Shown here in pieces: positions 17,391 to 27,588 of a DNA stretch of 64,000 bases. The position numbers and the translations under genes were made by a program. The notes under the pieces were generated by a model, which worked only from the letters and a program-made list of their open reading frames with translations, was not told the DNA's origin and searched no databases. The stretch spans positions 930,001-994,000 of the forward strand of contig NZ_JZEY01000054.1 of assembly GCF_000969445.1 (NCBI RefSeq), written 5' to 3'. This stretch comes from Devosia chinhatensis (lineage in GTDB: Bacteria; Pseudomonadota; Alphaproteobacteria; Rhizobiales; Devosiaceae). The first letter of the stretch is position 1, and each line of letters opens with the position of its first letter.

Positions 17391-19277
17391 ATGAGCGTCG
17401 CCATCGCCACCGCAAATACCGACCTCGATCTTTGGCTTGCCCAGCAGACGGAGAAATCGCTTCTGCGTTTTCTAACCTGCGGCTCGGTCGATGACGGCAA
17501 ATCAACCCTGATCGGCCGCCTACTATACGACAGCCAGCTTATTCTGGACGACCAATTGGCGAGCCTGAAGAAGGAAAGCCATAATCGCAGCGTCGGCGAC
17601 GAAGGCATCGATTTCTCCCTGTTGGTCGATGGTCTCGTTGCCGAGCGCGAGCAGGGCATCACTATCGATGTCGCCTATCGCTTCTTTTCGACCGACAAGC
17701 GCAAGTTCATCGTCGCCGATACCCCGGGTCATGAACAATATACCCGCAATATGGCGACCGGCGCATCCAACGCCGATCTGGCTCTGGTGCTGATTGATGC
17801 GCGCAAGGGCGTGCTGACCCAGACCCGACGTCATTCCTTCATTCTGTCTCTGATCGGGGTGAAGCATGTCGTGCTCGTCATCAACAAGATTGACCTCGTC
17901 GACTACGACAAGACGGTTTTCGATACGATCGTGGCAGAATATAGGGCCTTTGCCGAGCCTCTTGGCTTCAAGACCCTGGCCGCAATACCGGTGTCGGCCC
18001 TGCGCGGTGACAACATCCTTGCGCCCAGCGCGCGGACACCTTGGTATGATGGCGCGGCCCTCGTGCCATATCTCGAAACCATCGAGGTTGCCGAGGATCA
18101 CTCGGAGCGACAGTTCCGTTTTCCCGTGCAATGGGTCAATCGGCCCAATCTCGACTTCCGTGGCTTCTCGGGCACCATCGCATCCGGCGCGGTCAAAGTC
18201 GGTGACGACATCCTGATTGCCTCTTCACGCAAGCCTGCTGTGGTAAAACAGATCGTCACCATGGACGGCGATCTTCCAGGGGCCATTGCCGGACAAGCGG
18301 TGACATTGGTTCTCGACAGGGAAGTGGATATTTCACGGGGAGACTTGCTCTCCCATCCTGGCCAGACACCGGAGTTTTCCAACCAGTTCCAGGCGCGGCT
18401 AATCTGGATGAACGACGAACCGGCTTTCCCGGGCCGCTCCTACCTGCTCAAGATTGGCGCGCAATTGGTGCCGGCCACGATCACCGATCTCAAATATCGC
18501 ACCAATGTGAACACGCTCGAACAGAGCGCGGCGACAAAGATCGATCTCAACGAGGTCGCCACGGTTGCCCTGGCGACGGACAAGCCGATCGCCTTCGACC
18601 CCTACGCCGCCAATCCGTTGACGGGCGGCTTCATTATGATCGACCGTTTGACCAATGCGACATTGGCCGCCGGCACAATTGAATATGGTCTTCGCCGGGC
18701 GCAGAACCTGACCTATCAGAGCTTCGACGTGAACCGCGACGTGCGGGCTCGCCAGAAGGGGCAGACACCAGGCATCGTCTGGTTCACGGGGCTTTCCGGT
18801 TCGGGCAAGTCCTCCATCGCCAACCTTCTGGAAAAACGGCTTACGGCCGAAGGGCGCCACGCCTATATCCTTGATGGCGACAACGTTCGCCACGGGCTGA
18901 ACAAAGACCTCGGCTTTACCGAAGCAGCGCGCGTCGAGAACATTCGTCGCGTGGCGGAAGTGGCGCGGCTGATGGCTGATGCCGGTCTGATCGTGCTCGT
19001 GTCATTCATCTCCCCATTCGAAAAGGAACGCCGACTGGCCCGTGAGATTGCCGGGGATATCGACTTTACTGAAGTTTACGTCGATACGCCGCTTGCAGTG
19101 TGCGAAGCGCGTGATCCGAAGGGTCTCTATCGCAAGGCCAGGGCAGGAGAGATCAAGAATTTTACCGGCATCGATTCTCCCTTCGAGGTGCCGGGCAATC
19201 CAGAACTGGTTCTACATGGCGCCGACCGCGAGCCTGCCGAATTGGCCGATCAACTGCGCGACTGGCTAAAGCTCTAG
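17391..19277 (+). CDS. cysN: Bifunctional sulfate adenylyltransferase subunit 1 / adenylylsulfate kinase
   Basis: A 628-residue CysN-CysC fusion, also known as NodQ. Residues ~20-430 are the EF-Tu-like GTPase that stimulates CysD (P-loop GSVDDGKSTLIGRLL, switch/G3 DTPGHEQYTRNM, G4 NKID). Residues ~440-628 are the APS kinase that phosphorylates APS to PAPS (P-loop GLSGSGKSSIANLLE, ILDGDNVRHGLNKDLGF). The fusion channels activated sulfate toward PAPS, used for sulfonation and for PAPS-dependent reduction. No reductase or sulfotransferase gene is nearby. Its 3' end overlaps the convergent ROK gene by 4 bp. Confidence 0.96.
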   Translation: MSVAIATANTDLDLWLAQQTEKSLLRFLTCGSVDDGKSTLIGRLLYDSQLILDDQLASLKKESHNRSVGDEGIDFSLLVDGLVAEREQGITIDVAYRFFSTDKRKFIVADTPGHEQYTRNMATGASNADLALVLIDARKGVLTQTRRHSFILSLIGVKHVVLVINKIDLVDYDKTVFDTIVAEYRAFAEPLGFKTLAAIPVSALRGDNILAPSARTPWYDGAALVPYLETIEVAEDHSERQFRFPVQWVNRPNLDFRGFSGTIASGAVKVGDDILIASSRKPAVVKQIVTMDGDLPGAIAGQAVTLVLDREVDISRGDLLSHPGQTPEFSNQFQARLIWMNDEPAFPGRSYLLKIGAQLVPATITDLKYRTNVNTLEQSAATKIDLNEVATVALATDKPIAFDPYAANPLTGGFIMIDRLTNATLAAGTIEYGLRRAQNLTYQSFDVNRDVRARQKGQTPGIVWFTGLSGSGKSSIANLLEKRLTAEGRHAYILDGDNVRHGLNKDLGFTEAARVENIRRVAEVARLMADAGLIVLVSFISPFEKERRLAREIAGDIDFTEVYVDTPLAVCEARDPKGLYRKARAGEIKNFTGIDSPFEVPGNPELVLHGADREPAELADQLRDWLKL

Positions 19278-20512
19278 TTTGTCGCACGTTGCGCCGAGGC
19301 GAGCCCCGCAAAGGCGTTTTGGTCAATATCGTTGAGCGTCTTCATCATCAGGCCGCGGAAGATGGGCTCTTTCTCGTCGAGATGACCCATGATGCGGGGC
19401 ATGCCGTTGATCTTGCAAACCAGCGACGAGGTCAGCGCGCTTTCGATCTCCGGCAGCATCAGGGCAAGCGCGCGAGCGCCTGGGCCGACGATGAGGACAT
19501 GGCTGGGATCAAACATGGCCAGCATACGGGACAGGCCATAACCGATGGCTCGTCCCGCCAGGTTGAAACCATGCGTCACCGTCCGGTCACCGATTTCGGC
19601 GCGCTGGATCAGCGATTCATATTGCTGAGACGGCACAGCAGGGGCTGGGGCTGCCGTTTCCGGCACAGAGAAGGACGTTCGCAACACGCCATAATCGGCA
19701 GCATAGGCCTCGATGCAACCACGCATGCCGCAGCGGCAAAGCGCTCCGTTTGGAATGTGGTTCATGTGACCAAACTCCGTAGCGCCATCGTCCCCGCGCC
19801 CCATGATTTGGCCATGCAGGCTCAGGCCCATGGCCACGGTCGAGCCTACGAAGACGGTGGCGACACTGGCCTCAAGCAACGTCGGATCAAGCCATCGAGC
19901 GCCCTCGGCAAGGAGGCGGCCACGCTTGTATAGCGTGACGGGCAGCGCCCATTCTTCGGCCAGGCTATCAGCGAAGTTCTGGCCTGCCAGCGCTGCGATC
20001 GGCGACCACTTCAACCCACTACCGTCGCGGTCGAGAATGCCCTGCACCGAAATGGCGATGCGTCGCAAGACGCTTGTCGCTCCCGGGGTGCGGGAAAGCA
20101 GGAAGTGTAGCTTTTCGCCCAGCACGCTCTGCGCACTACGATCGCGGAAGGTATGAGGCGAAATTTCGCTTTCGACGCGATCAACCAAGACACCGGCATA
20201 ATCGACCAGTGACAGCCGCAGCTTGTTCACGTCCAGCTCGATCAGAACGACAAAGGCTGCGTTACGACGAAACCCCACCATCGTGGCCGGCCGACCGCGG
20301 CTCCGCAAGTCGTTGCGCTCGCTGCCGACAAGGTCTTCAACAAGGCCTTGGGCAATGAGGTCCTGCATGATCGCTGTCACGCTGGCGTGGCTGAGCCCTG
20401 TGTTGCTGGCCAGGGCCGTACGCGATTGCGGCCCCGAGGCGCGCAACGCGCTCAGCAGCAGGCCCCGGTTCTGGCGCCGGACGCTGTCACTATCGCCGAC
20501 CGAACGCGTCAA
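19274..20512 (-). CDS. ROK family transcriptional regulator (XylR-like)
   Basis: A 412-residue regulator with an N-terminal winged helix-turn-helix (~15-75, NTGLSHASVTAIMQDL) and a ROK sugar-binding domain carrying the complete zinc cluster CRCGMRGCIEAY. The best start is TTG 20512, preceded by GGAG; there is no upstream ATG in frame with better support. It is divergent from xylF-xylH-xylG across a 228-bp control region and is therefore probably their sugar-responsive regulator (XylR by context). It ends overlapping the convergent cysN/C gene by 4 bp. Confidence 0.9.
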   Translation of the reverse strand: MTRSVGDSDSVRRQNRGLLLSALRASGPQSRTALASNTGLSHASVTAIMQDLIAQGLVEDLVGSERNDLRSRGRPATMVGFRRNAAFVVLIELDVNKLRLSLVDYAGVLVDRVESEISPHTFRDRSAQSVLGEKLHFLLSRTPGATSVLRRIAISVQGILDRDGSGLKWSPIAALAGQNFADSLAEEWALPVTLYKRGRLLAEGARWLDPTLLEASVATVFVGSTVAMGLSLHGQIMGRGDDGATEFGHMNHIPNGALCRCGMRGCIEAYAADYGVLRTSFSVPETAAPAPAVPSQQYESLIQRAEIGDRTVTHGFNLAGRAIGYGLSRMLAMFDPSHVLIVGPGARALALMLPEIESALTSSLVCKINGMPRIMGHLDEKEPIFRGLMMKTLNDIDQNAFAGLASAQRATN

Positions 20513-20580
20513 GCTCTACTCCATCACCCTCGTGATTTACCTCAACATCGCTTCCAACCAAATCGCAACATCTGATTTAA

Positions 20581-20616
20581 TTCGGGCTCCGAAATTGATG
20601 TTGACACGTCATTCGG
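20581..20616. promoter_or_regulatory. Candidate regulator site and -35 box upstream of xylF
   Basis: TTCGG-GCT-CCGAA (20581-20593) is an inverted repeat. A second TTCGG half-site lies at 20612-20616, and a good -35 hexamer TTGACA sits between them at 20601-20606. The matching -10 is poor. Placement between the divergent ROK gene and xylF suggests a ROK operator overlapping the promoter, but the arms are only 5 bp. Confidence 0.3.
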
Positions 20617-20740
20617 GGGCGTGCGAGATCTTTTTTCGAGCAATAAAATAATGCTCAGGGCGCAAGTGGAGGGTGCCCTCCTGGAGGAATATCCGCCAGC
20701 TTGCAATTCGGGTGGCAATGCTGCCCACGGGAGGACAGAT

Positions 20741-21775
20741 ATGAATAAGTTTGCAGCGGTCCTGCTTGCCTCGACCGTGTTGTTCGGTTCGGCGATCGCT
20801 CAGGATCAGATCACTGTCGGCGTCAGCTGGAACAACTTTCAGGAAGAACGCTGGAAGACCGACGAAGGCGCCATCAAGGCAGCCCTAGAAGCTGCCGGCG
20901 CGCAATACATCTCTGCCGACGCTCAGTCGTCTGCGTCCAAGCAACTCACCGACATCGAAAGTCTGATCAGCCAGGGTGCCGACGCCATCATCGTCCTGGC
21001 GCAGGATAGCGACGCCATCGAGCCGGCTGTAGCTGCGGCCGTTGCCGAGGGTATTCCGGTGGTCGGCTATGACCGCCTGATCGAAAATCCGGACGCCTTC
21101 TACCTTACCTTCGACAACAAGGAGGTGGGGCGCATGCAGGCACGCGGCGTATTCGAAGTGCAGCCTGAGGGCAATTACGTCTTCATCAAAGGCAATTCGG
21201 CCGATCCCAATGCCGATTTCCTCTTCGAAGGCCAGATGGAAGTCCTGCAGGAGGCCATCGATTCCGGCGCTATTGTTAATGTCGGCGAAGCCTATACCGA
21301 CAACTGGAATCCCGAAGTTGCCCAAGGCAATATGGAACAATTCCTTACAGCCAACGACAACAATGTTGATGCCGTGGTGGCCTCGAACGACGGCACAGCA
21401 GGCGGCGCGATCGCTGCACTGACGGCCCAGGGCCTGGCTGGTTCTGTTCCCGTTTCGGGCCAGGATGGCGACCATGCCGCACTAAATCGCATTGCGCTTG
21501 GCACGCAGACTGTTTCGGTCTGGAAAGACGCTCGCGAGCTTGGCAAGAAGGCCGCTGAAATCGCCCTTGAACTCGCCGGCGGCACCGCGCTGGATGGCGT
21601 GACCGACGCCGTCAAGTTCTCCGATGGTCCCAACGGCGTGGAAATGAATGCCGTGCTGCTGCCGCCCGTGCCGATCACCCAGGACAATCTCAACGTCGTC
21701 ATCGATGCCGGCTGGGTGTCCAAGGATGTCGTCTGCCAAGGCGTGACCGCAGGCTCGGTCGCCGCCTGTAACTGA
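20741..21775 (+). CDS. xylF: D-xylose ABC transporter substrate-binding protein
   Basis: A 344-residue periplasmic sugar-binding protein of the ribose/xylose (CUT2) class. The signal peptide is [21 protein letters not shown]. Mature features match Xyl[49 protein letters not shown] and [16 protein letters not shown]. The frame is open 40 codons further upstream, but GGAGGA lies 6 bases before ATG 20741 and this start places the signal peptide first. It is the first gene of the xylF-xylH-xylG operon. The xylose assignment is by resemblance; no xylose isomerase or xylulokinase gene is in the window. Confidence 0.92.
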   Translation: MNKFAAVLLASTVLFGSAIAQDQITVGVSWNNFQEERWKTDEGAIKAALEAAGAQYISADAQSSASKQLTDIESLISQGADAIIVLAQDSDAIEPAVAAAVAEGIPVVGYDRLIENPDAFYLTFDNKEVGRMQARGVFEVQPEGNYVFIKGNSADPNADFLFEGQMEVLQEAIDSGAIVNVGEAYTDNWNPEVAQGNMEQFLTANDNNVDAVVASNDGTAGGAIAALTAQGLAGSVPVSGQDGDHAALNRIALGTQTVSVWKDARELGKKAAEIALELAGGTALDGVTDAVKFSDGPNGVEMNAVLLPPVPITQDNLNVVIDAGWVSKDVVCQGVTAGSVAACN

Positions 21776-21802
21776 GGCTGAATCCAGATAGACTGAAGCA
21801 GG

Positions 21803-21829
21803 GTGCCGCGGCGTTTCGCGCTGCGGCAC
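21803..21829 (+). terminator. Stem-loop between xylF and xylH
   Basis: Seven-bp outer arms GTGCCGC / GCGGCAC, plus a short inner GCG-TTT-CGC pairing, form a hairpin 28 bases after the xylF stop. It has no U-tract and probably acts as an mRNA 3'-end stabiliser that raises xylF over the downstream membrane genes. Confidence 0.5.
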
Positions 21830-21887
21830 TTCTGTAATCGGCCAACGTTCCTCCATTGGCGGAGCGTCGTTTCCACGGGAGAATTTG

Positions 21888-23207
21888 ATGGCAGAGCAGC
21901 ACGCCATGACGACCCCAGCGCATCCCAGCAGCTTCGCGCAGGGTCCCCTGCAGCGTTTCCTCACCGCCACCGAAGTCGACACTCGCCTGCTCGGCATGAT
22001 CGGCGCCCTGGCCATCATCTGGGTTGGCTTCAATATCTTCTCCGGTGGCTTGTTTCTGACGCCGCGCAATCTGTGGAACCTGTCGGTCCAGACGGCGTCC
22101 GTCGCCGTTATGGTGACCGGCATGGTGCTCGTAATTGTCACGCGCAACATCGACCTCTCAGTCGGTTCAATCCTGGGCCTGGTGGGCATGGTGATGGGCG
22201 TCATGCAGACGCAGATCCTTCCGGTGCAGCTGGGTCTCGGTCTTGGCCATCCGCTGATCTGGGTGCTTTCGCTGGGCATAGGCATCGCTGTGGGTGTCGG
22301 CATCGGGGCCCTTCAGGGATCGATCATCGCCTACCTCAAGGTTCCGGCCTTCATCGTGACTCTCGGCGGGTATCTGGTCTGGCGCGGTGCCGCCTGGTGG
22401 GTCACTGCTGGTCGGACAGTTGCCCCGATGGACTCGACCTTTCAGCTCATGGGTGGTGGGCCGTTTGGCTCGATCGGCGCCCTCTGGAGCTGGGTCGTCG
22501 CCGTCATTGCCTGCGCCGCTATCGTCATCGGTCTTTATTTTGGCCGCCGCCAACGCCGCCGGTTCAATTTTCCGCAACGCCCCGTCTGGGCGGAGGTCGC
22601 GCTCGCAGTGATCGGTTGCGGCGCCACAGTCGGCGCAGTCGCTGTCGCCAATGCTTATCCTTGGCCAACCCGGATCGCGGAGAACTTCGCCAATGCCAAT
22701 GGCATGACGGTGCCCGAAAACGGGCTTTTTGTCTCCCACGGTATTGCCATTCCGGTTTTGATCGCGGTTGGCGTCGGCGTCGCAATGACCTTTCTCACCA
22801 CGCGCACCCGCTTCGGCCGCTATGTCTACGCCATGGGCGGCAATCCGGAAGCCGCCGAGCTGGCCGGCATCAACACGCGCTGGGTGACCGTCAAGATTTT
22901 CATGCTGATGGGTGGTCTCTGCGCCATCGCAGCGGCCATCTCCACAGCACGTCTCAATGCGGCAACCAACGCCTTGGGCACGCTGGACGAGCTGTATGTG
23001 ATTGCGGCAGCTGTGATCGGCGGCACTTCGCTGGCCGGCGGCGTCGGTACAGTGGCCGGCGCATTGCTGGGCGCTTTGGTGATGCAGTCGCTGCAATCGG
23101 GCATGGTGCTCATGGGTATAGACAGCCCTCTGCAATCGATCGTCGTCGGTATCGTTCTCGTCTTCGCGGTATGGCTCGACACGCTGTATCGCCGGAACAA
23201 GCATTAG
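21888..23207 (+). CDS. xylH: Xylose ABC transporter permease
   Basis: A 439-residue inner-membrane permease of the CUT2 (ribose/xylose) class with about ten or more hydrophobic segments. Family blocks are visible: [29 protein letters not shown], and [16 protein letters not shown] before the C-terminal helices. Its length exceeds the ~330 residues of RbsC-type permeases and matches XylH, which has an insert in the middle. ATG 21888 is preferred over the adjacent TTG 21885; a GGGAGA ribosome site precedes it. It lies between xylF and xylG. Confidence 0.92.
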   Translation: MAEQHAMTTPAHPSSFAQGPLQRFLTATEVDTRLLGMIGALAIIWVGFNIFSGGLFLTPRNLWNLSVQTASVAVMVTGMVLVIVTRNIDLSVGSILGLVGMVMGVMQTQILPVQLGLGLGHPLIWVLSLGIGIAVGVGIGALQGSIIAYLKVPAFIVTLGGYLVWRGAAWWVTAGRTVAPMDSTFQLMGGGPFGSIGALWSWVVAVIACAAIVIGLYFGRRQRRRFNFPQRPVWAEVALAVIGCGATVGAVAVANAYPWPTRIAENFANANGMTVPENGLFVSHGIAIPVLIAVGVGVAMTFLTTRTRFGRYVYAMGGNPEAAELAGINTRWVTVKIFMLMGGLCAIAAAISTARLNAATNALGTLDELYVIAAAVIGGTSLAGGVGTVAGALLGALVMQSLQSGMVLMGIDSPLQSIVVGIVLVFAVWLDTLYRRNKH

Positions 23208-23218
23208 GAGTTCCGATC

Positions 23219-24001
23219 ATGCTGGACACTACTACTCCACTGGTCGAGATGACCGATATCTCGATCTCCTTCGGAGGAATCCGGGCCGTCGATCACGCCT
23301 CGATCAGCCTGCATCGCGGCGAGGTCGTGGGGCTGCTCGGCCATAATGGGGCCGGCAAGTCGACGCTGATCAAGATTCTCTCTGGTGCATATCGACGGGA
23401 TACAGGCGACATTCGCATCAACGGCGAGGCGGCAACGATCAATAACCCGCGTGACGCCAAGGCCTACGGGATCGAAACGATCTACCAGCAGCTTGCTGTC
23501 GCCGATAATGTCGATGCCGCCGCCAACCTGTTTCTGGGCCGCGAAATGGTGACCGCGCTGGGCACACTCGACGATGCTGCGATGGAGTCTAAGGCGCGTG
23601 AAGTCATGGGAAGACTTAACCCGAACTTCCGCCGCTTCAAGGAACCGGTAAAGGCGCTGTCCGGGGGTCAGCGACAATCGGTGGCTATCGCGCGCGCCAT
23701 CCTGTTCAACGCCCGCATCCTGATCATGGACGAGCCAACCGCGGCGCTGGGTCCGCAGGAAACGGCCCAGGTTGGCGAGCTCATCAAGCAGCTTAAGGCC
23801 GACGGCATCGGCATCTTCCTGATCAGCCATGATATCCACGATGTCTTCGATCTTGCCGACCGCGTCGTTGTGATGAAAAACGGCCAGGTCGTCGGGCAGG
23901 CAAGGACCACCGATGTCACCAAGGATGAAGTACTTGGCATGATTATCATGGGTAAGGTGCCCCCCGGTGCCACGGCGGGGCCTGGAGCGATTTCGAGCTG
24001 A
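23219..24001 (+). CDS. xylG: Sugar ABC transporter ATP-binding protein (single-domain XylG type)
   Basis: A 260-residue ATPase with one complete nucleotide-binding domain: Walker [13 protein letters not shown], signature [14 protein letters not shown], Walker [12 protein letters not shown] and H-loop [12 protein letters not shown]2 ATPases in enteric bacteria carry two fused domains of ~500 residues. This one is half that size, so it presumably works as a homodimer. It starts 11 bp after xylH with GGAG in the gap. The preceding frame is open far upstream but overlaps xylH and is not the start. Confidence 0.92.
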   Translation: MLDTTTPLVEMTDISISFGGIRAVDHASISLHRGEVVGLLGHNGAGKSTLIKILSGAYRRDTGDIRINGEAATINNPRDAKAYGIETIYQQLAVADNVDAAANLFLGREMVTALGTLDDAAMESKAREVMGRLNPNFRRFKEPVKALSGGQRQSVAIARAILFNARILIMDEPTAALGPQETAQVGELIKQLKADGIGIFLISHDIHDVFDLADRVVVMKNGQVVGQARTTDVTKDEVLGMIIMGKVPPGATAGPGAISS

Positions 24002-24055
24002 TTGACGTTCTCATGCTGCGTTCAGCGATCGTCTGCTCGCAGGGAGGGAAACGAT

Positions 24056-24730
24056 ATGATGGGTGGGGTAGGCGCCAAGGCAATTGACCGGCTAATGCCC
24101 CGCCACGCCCCGGCCTACTTTGGCTTGGCCTTGGGCGTTGCCATCTTCCTGCTCTCGCTCTGGATCGTGCCGAAACATGCGATCGGCCTTGGCGCCAACA
24201 CACTCTTCATCACCTTCCTCGCGCTTACAGCAATAAAGCTGCCGCGCTTAAGCGCGCCCTATCTTAAGCAGCACGCACGCGAGGAAGATACGCCAGCACC
24301 GGGCATATTTCTCATCGTCCTGATCGTTGTGATTGCCTCCGTTATCTCACTGGCGCTTGCATTAGGCTCTGGAGACACTCCTGACGCAGTAGAGGTAACC
24401 CTTGGGGTCGCGTCGGTCTTGCTGGGCTGGTTCACGGTTCAGGCCCTCGGGGCGCTGCATTATGCCTATGAGTATTACCAAGTGTCCGACAAGGGCGAAG
24501 GCTCCGTCGAAGGCGGTTTGGACTTTCCAGGAGCTGAGGAACCGGATGGCGTCGCGTTCTTGTACTTTTCGTACACGATTGGCACGTCAGTGGCGACCTC
24601 CGATACCAAGATCACGTCAAATGACATGCGCCGCAGGGTAACGTTTCATCTGGTCTTTTCCCATCTATACAACACCATCATCCTGGCCGCCGCGGTCAAT
24701 GTCATGTTAAGCTTGGGAGGCGGCGGCTAG
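24056..24730 (+). CDS. DUF1345 family membrane protein
   Basis: A 224-residue integral membrane protein with about five hydrophobic segments. The block [20 protein letters not shown] near residue 165 and the terminal helix [15 protein letters not shown] are typical of the DUF1345 family, whose function is unknown. ATG 24056 has an AGGGAGGG ribosome site 6-8 bases upstream; a second ATG follows directly. It lies 54 bp after xylG on the same strand but looks functionally separate. Confidence 0.8.
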   Translation: MMGGVGAKAIDRLMPRHAPAYFGLALGVAIFLLSLWIVPKHAIGLGANTLFITFLALTAIKLPRLSAPYLKQHAREEDTPAPGIFLIVLIVVIASVISLALALGSGDTPDAVEVTLGVASVLLGWFTVQALGALHYAYEYYQVSDKGEGSVEGGLDFPGAEEPDGVAFLYFSYTIGTSVATSDTKITSNDMRRRVTFHLVFSHLYNTIILAAAVNVMLSLGGGG

Positions 24731-24789
24731 AGGTTGCGGGATTCGGGTGGTGCGTGGCATCTTGCTGAAAAATCAGAAGGATGCCCTCC

Positions 24790-25917
24790 ATGAAAACTCG
24801 CGCCGCTGTCGCTTTCGAAGCCGGCAAACCCTTGCAGGTCGTGGAGGTTGATCTCGAGGGCCCCAAGGCGGGTGAAGTTGTGATCGAGATCAAGGCCACG
24901 GGCATTTGCCACACCGACGATTTCACCTTGAGCGGCGCCGATCCTGAGGGGCTTTTTCCCTCCATTCTCGGTCATGAAGGCGCGGGCGTGGTCGTTGATG
25001 TTGGCCCAGGCGTCACCTCGCTCAAAAAAGGCGACCATGTAATTCCGCTCTACACGCCGGAGTGCCGCGAGTGCTATTCGTGCCGCTCGGGCAAGACAAA
25101 CCTCTGCACCGCCATTCGCGCCACCCAGGGCCAAGGGCTCATGCCGGATGGCACGACGCGCTTCTCCTTCGAAGGTAAGCCCATCTTTCACTATATGGGC
25201 TGTTCCACATTCGCCAATCACACGGTCATGCCCGAAATCGCTGTGGCCAAGATCGATCCCGCAGCAGCGTTCGACAAGGTCTGCTATGTCGGCTGTGGCG
25301 TCACCACGGGTATTGGCGCCGTGATCAATACCGCAAAGGCGGAGATTGGCTCGACGGCCGTTGTGTTCGGCCTTGGCGGCATTGGCCTCAACGTCATCCA
25401 GGGCCTCCGGCTGGCCGGTGCGGACATGATCGTCGGTGTGGATCTCAACAATGCCAAGAAGGAGTGGGGCGAGCGCTTCGGCATGACCCATTTCGTCAAT
25501 CCAACGGAGATCGAAGGCGATATAGTCCCTCACATCGTCAATATGACCAAGCGTAGGGGCGATCTGATCGGTGGCGCTGATTACACCTTTGACTGCACCG
25601 GTAACACCAAGGTTATGCGTCAAGCGCTCGAATGTGCCCACCGTGGCTGGGGCAAGTCGGTGGTGATCGGCGTAGCCGGGGCAGGGCAGGAAATCTCAAC
25701 CCGCCCGTTCCAGCTCGTCACTGGCCGCACCTGGATGGGTACGGCGTTTGGCGGTGCCAAGGGGCGCACCGATGTGCCCAAGATCGTCGACTGGTACCTC
25801 GATGGCAAGATCGAGATCGATCCGATGATCACGCACACACTGCGCCTGGAGGACATCAACAAGGGCTTTGACATGATGCATTCGGGCGAAAGCATTCGCT
25901 CGGTCGTCGTATACTAG
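24790..25917 (+). CDS. frmA: S-(hydroxymethyl)glutathione dehydrogenase / class III alcohol dehydrogenase
   Basis: A 375-residue zinc- and NAD-dependent enzyme that oxidises the glutathione adduct of formaldehyde to S-formylglutathione. Catalytic zinc ligands lie in ATGICHTDD and GHEGAG, and the structural zinc cluster is [15 protein letters not shown]. The nucleotide-binding block is [17 protein letters not shown] 24790 ([14 protein letters not shown]) is preferred over ATG 24781, because AGAAGG touches the earlier codon but is correctly spaced from the later one, and because the family start is MKTRAAV. No S-formylglutathione hydrolase gene follows; hemN is convergent downstream. Confidence 0.95.
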   Translation: MKTRAAVAFEAGKPLQVVEVDLEGPKAGEVVIEIKATGICHTDDFTLSGADPEGLFPSILGHEGAGVVVDVGPGVTSLKKGDHVIPLYTPECRECYSCRSGKTNLCTAIRATQGQGLMPDGTTRFSFEGKPIFHYMGCSTFANHTVMPEIAVAKIDPAAAFDKVCYVGCGVTTGIGAVINTAKAEIGSTAVVFGLGGIGLNVIQGLRLAGADMIVGVDLNNAKKEWGERFGMTHFVNPTEIEGDIVPHIVNMTKRRGDLIGGADYTFDCTGNTKVMRQALECAHRGWGKSVVIGVAGAGQEISTRPFQLVTGRTWMGTAFGGAKGRTDVPKIVDWYLDGKIEIDPMITHTLRLEDINKGFDMMHSGESIRSVVVY

Positions 25918-25936
25918 AAGCAATGTGGAACTGGCT

Positions 25937-25965
25937 CCGGCCCTCTCCAGTGAAGGAAGGGCCGG
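25937..25965 (+). terminator. Candidate terminator hairpin after frmA
   Basis: Eight-bp arms CCGGCCCT / AGGGCCGG with a 13-base loop, about 20 bases after the dehydrogenase stop and before the convergent hemN stop. The loop is large and no U-tract follows, so confidence is modest. Confidence 0.4.
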
Positions 25966-26007
25966 GGAGGTAGGTCTGGCATCAGTGTTTTCGGGGCTGG
26001 AATTGGC

Positions 26008-27363
26008 TTAGACCGCAAGTGAATGCCTTGTGGTACTAGACCCCAAATAAGTGTCGAACCGCGCCGCAATGGCGCGTACGAAGGGACGACCGCGTTCGGT
26101 GATAACGAAGCTGCCGTCTTGCATCGTCGTCACGCCATCTTGATCCGTCATGGCAATGGCTTCCGCTTCGCGCAGCAGAGCCCGGCCCGCAGCGCCGTAT
26201 CCCGCGACGTCTCTTGCCGTCAGTCGGAATGTGCACAACAGCGTCTCGATTGCATGGCGTCGGAGTTTATCGGAGGACGAAAGGGCGAACCCTTTTGCAA
26301 TGGCGACGCCTGACGCAAGAACGGCTTTGCTATAGTCTCCGCTTCCGGAGATGTTCTGAACATAGCCTTGGGGTAGGGAGCCGATCGAAGAGGCGCCCAG
26401 TCCAATCAGCGCGTCTGCGGCATCATCGGTATAGCCCTGAAAGTTGCGGCGCAGCCTGCCGTTGCGCGCTGCTTCGGCGAGGCTATCGGACGGCTTTGCA
26501 AAATGATCGAACCCTATGGGGGTGAGCCCACCTGCCTTCAATTGTTGGGCTGCCATCTGCGATTGCACCAGCCTTTCATGGCGATCGGGCAGCGCGCTGT
26601 CAGGAATCATCTTCTGGTGCGGCTTCATCCAGGGCACGTGGGCATAGCCGAACAGGGCTATCCGGTCCGGGTCCAGGCCCAGTCCGGCGTCTATGGTTCG
26701 GGCAAGTCTTGTCTCAGACTGGAAAGGCAGCCCATAGAGCAGGTCGAGATTGATCGAGCGCACCCCACGCCGTCGCATGGCCTCCACCACGGCGTAGGTC
26801 TGTTCCAAAGTCTGCTGGCGATTGATGGCGCGCTGCACTTGTGGGTCGAAATCCTGTACGCCCAGACTGGCTCGCGTCAGCCCAAATTGGGCCATGGCGT
26901 CGTAGCGCCCACCATCGAGATCGTTAGGGTCGATTTCGATGCTGATTTCCGCGTCCGTTGCGATCTTGAATGATGCGGTAAGCTTCGTCTTCAGCGCCAG
27001 GAGGTCGACCGGAGTCAGCAGCGTTGGCGATCCGCCGCCCAGATGGATAGCGGTGACCTGACCGCGACCGCCGAGCTGGCGCGAGACCCAGTCTATCTCG
27101 AGGTGAAGAGCTTTTAGATATTCCGCGACCGGCTCGTATCGCAGCGTATGTTTTGTGTTGCAGCCGCAGAACCAGCACAGCCGATCGCAATAGGGCACGT
27201 GCAGATAAAGTGAAATGCTGGCGTCAGCCGGCAGATGCGACAGCCAGCGCGCGTAGGTCTTGGCATTGATGCCTGCATGAAAATGCGGAGCAGTCGGGTA
27301 GCTGGTGTATCGCGGCACAGGATAAGAATAGCGCTCGATGAGGTCGTCAGTTGACTCGGTCAT
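26008..27363 (-). CDS. hemN: Oxygen-independent coproporphyrinogen III oxidase
   Basis: A 451-residue cytosolic radical-SAM enzyme that decarboxylates coproporphyrinogen III to protoporphyrinogen IX for haem synthesis without oxygen. The cluster-binding cysteines are C59, C63 and C66 in YCDRLCWFCGCN, with the SAM-site block HLGGGSPTLL and the N-terminal PRYTSYPTAPHF typical of true HemN rather than the shorter HemW. The start is ATG 27363. A partial FNR/FixK-type box at 27417-27430 lies about 54 bp upstream, in keeping with microaerobic induction. Confidence 0.95.
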   Translation of the reverse strand: MTESTDDLIERYSYPVPRYTSYPTAPHFHAGINAKTYARWLSHLPADASISLYLHVPYCDRLCWFCGCNTKHTLRYEPVAEYLKALHLEIDWVSRQLGGRGQVTAIHLGGGSPTLLTPVDLLALKTKLTASFKIATDAEISIEIDPNDLDGGRYDAMAQFGLTRASLGVQDFDPQVQRAINRQQTLEQTYAVVEAMRRRGVRSINLDLLYGLPFQSETRLARTIDAGLGLDPDRIALFGYAHVPWMKPHQKMIPDSALPDRHERLVQSQMAAQQLKAGGLTPIGFDHFAKPSDSLAEAARNGRLRRNFQGYTDDAADALIGLGASSIGSLPQGYVQNISGSGDYSKAVLASGVAIAKGFALSSSDKLRRHAIETLLCTFRLTARDVAGYGAAGRALLREAEAIAMTDQDGVTTMQDGSFVITERGRPFVRAIAARFDTYLGSSTTRHSLAV

Positions 27364-27416
27364 GGCCAGGCTCTGGAATAATTGTGGCCTTCATAGCAGC
27401 TTGCCGACCGGACGCT

Positions 27417-27430
27417 TTGGCATAGATCAA
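27417..27430 (-). promoter_or_regulatory. Candidate FNR/FixK-type box upstream of hemN
   Basis: Read toward hemN the site is TTGAT-CTAT-GCCAA, against the consensus TTGAT-N4-ATCAA. One half is perfect and the other matches three of five bases. It is centred about 60 bp upstream of the hemN start. hemN genes in alphaproteobacteria are commonly under FnrL/FixK control; the imperfect half keeps this tentative. Confidence 0.35.
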
Positions 27431-27588
27431 ACGGAAGGAGTGAGCCCACTTCGCGCATGCCTTTTGACCGGAAGCGACGCACGCCCTTCGGCCCCGCGCG
27501 TGACGCTTTTGCCAAAATGAGGTATCGGCACATCGCTGTCACTTTCCGCTTCTGTGCGCGAGGCGCTTGCGAGGGAATACAATTGTCC

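Noticed and set aside
21803-23218. Extended N-terminus of the XylG frame
   Set aside because: It overlaps xylH completely and reads as low-complexity Arg/His/Ser sequence. The real start ATG 23219 follows GGAG.
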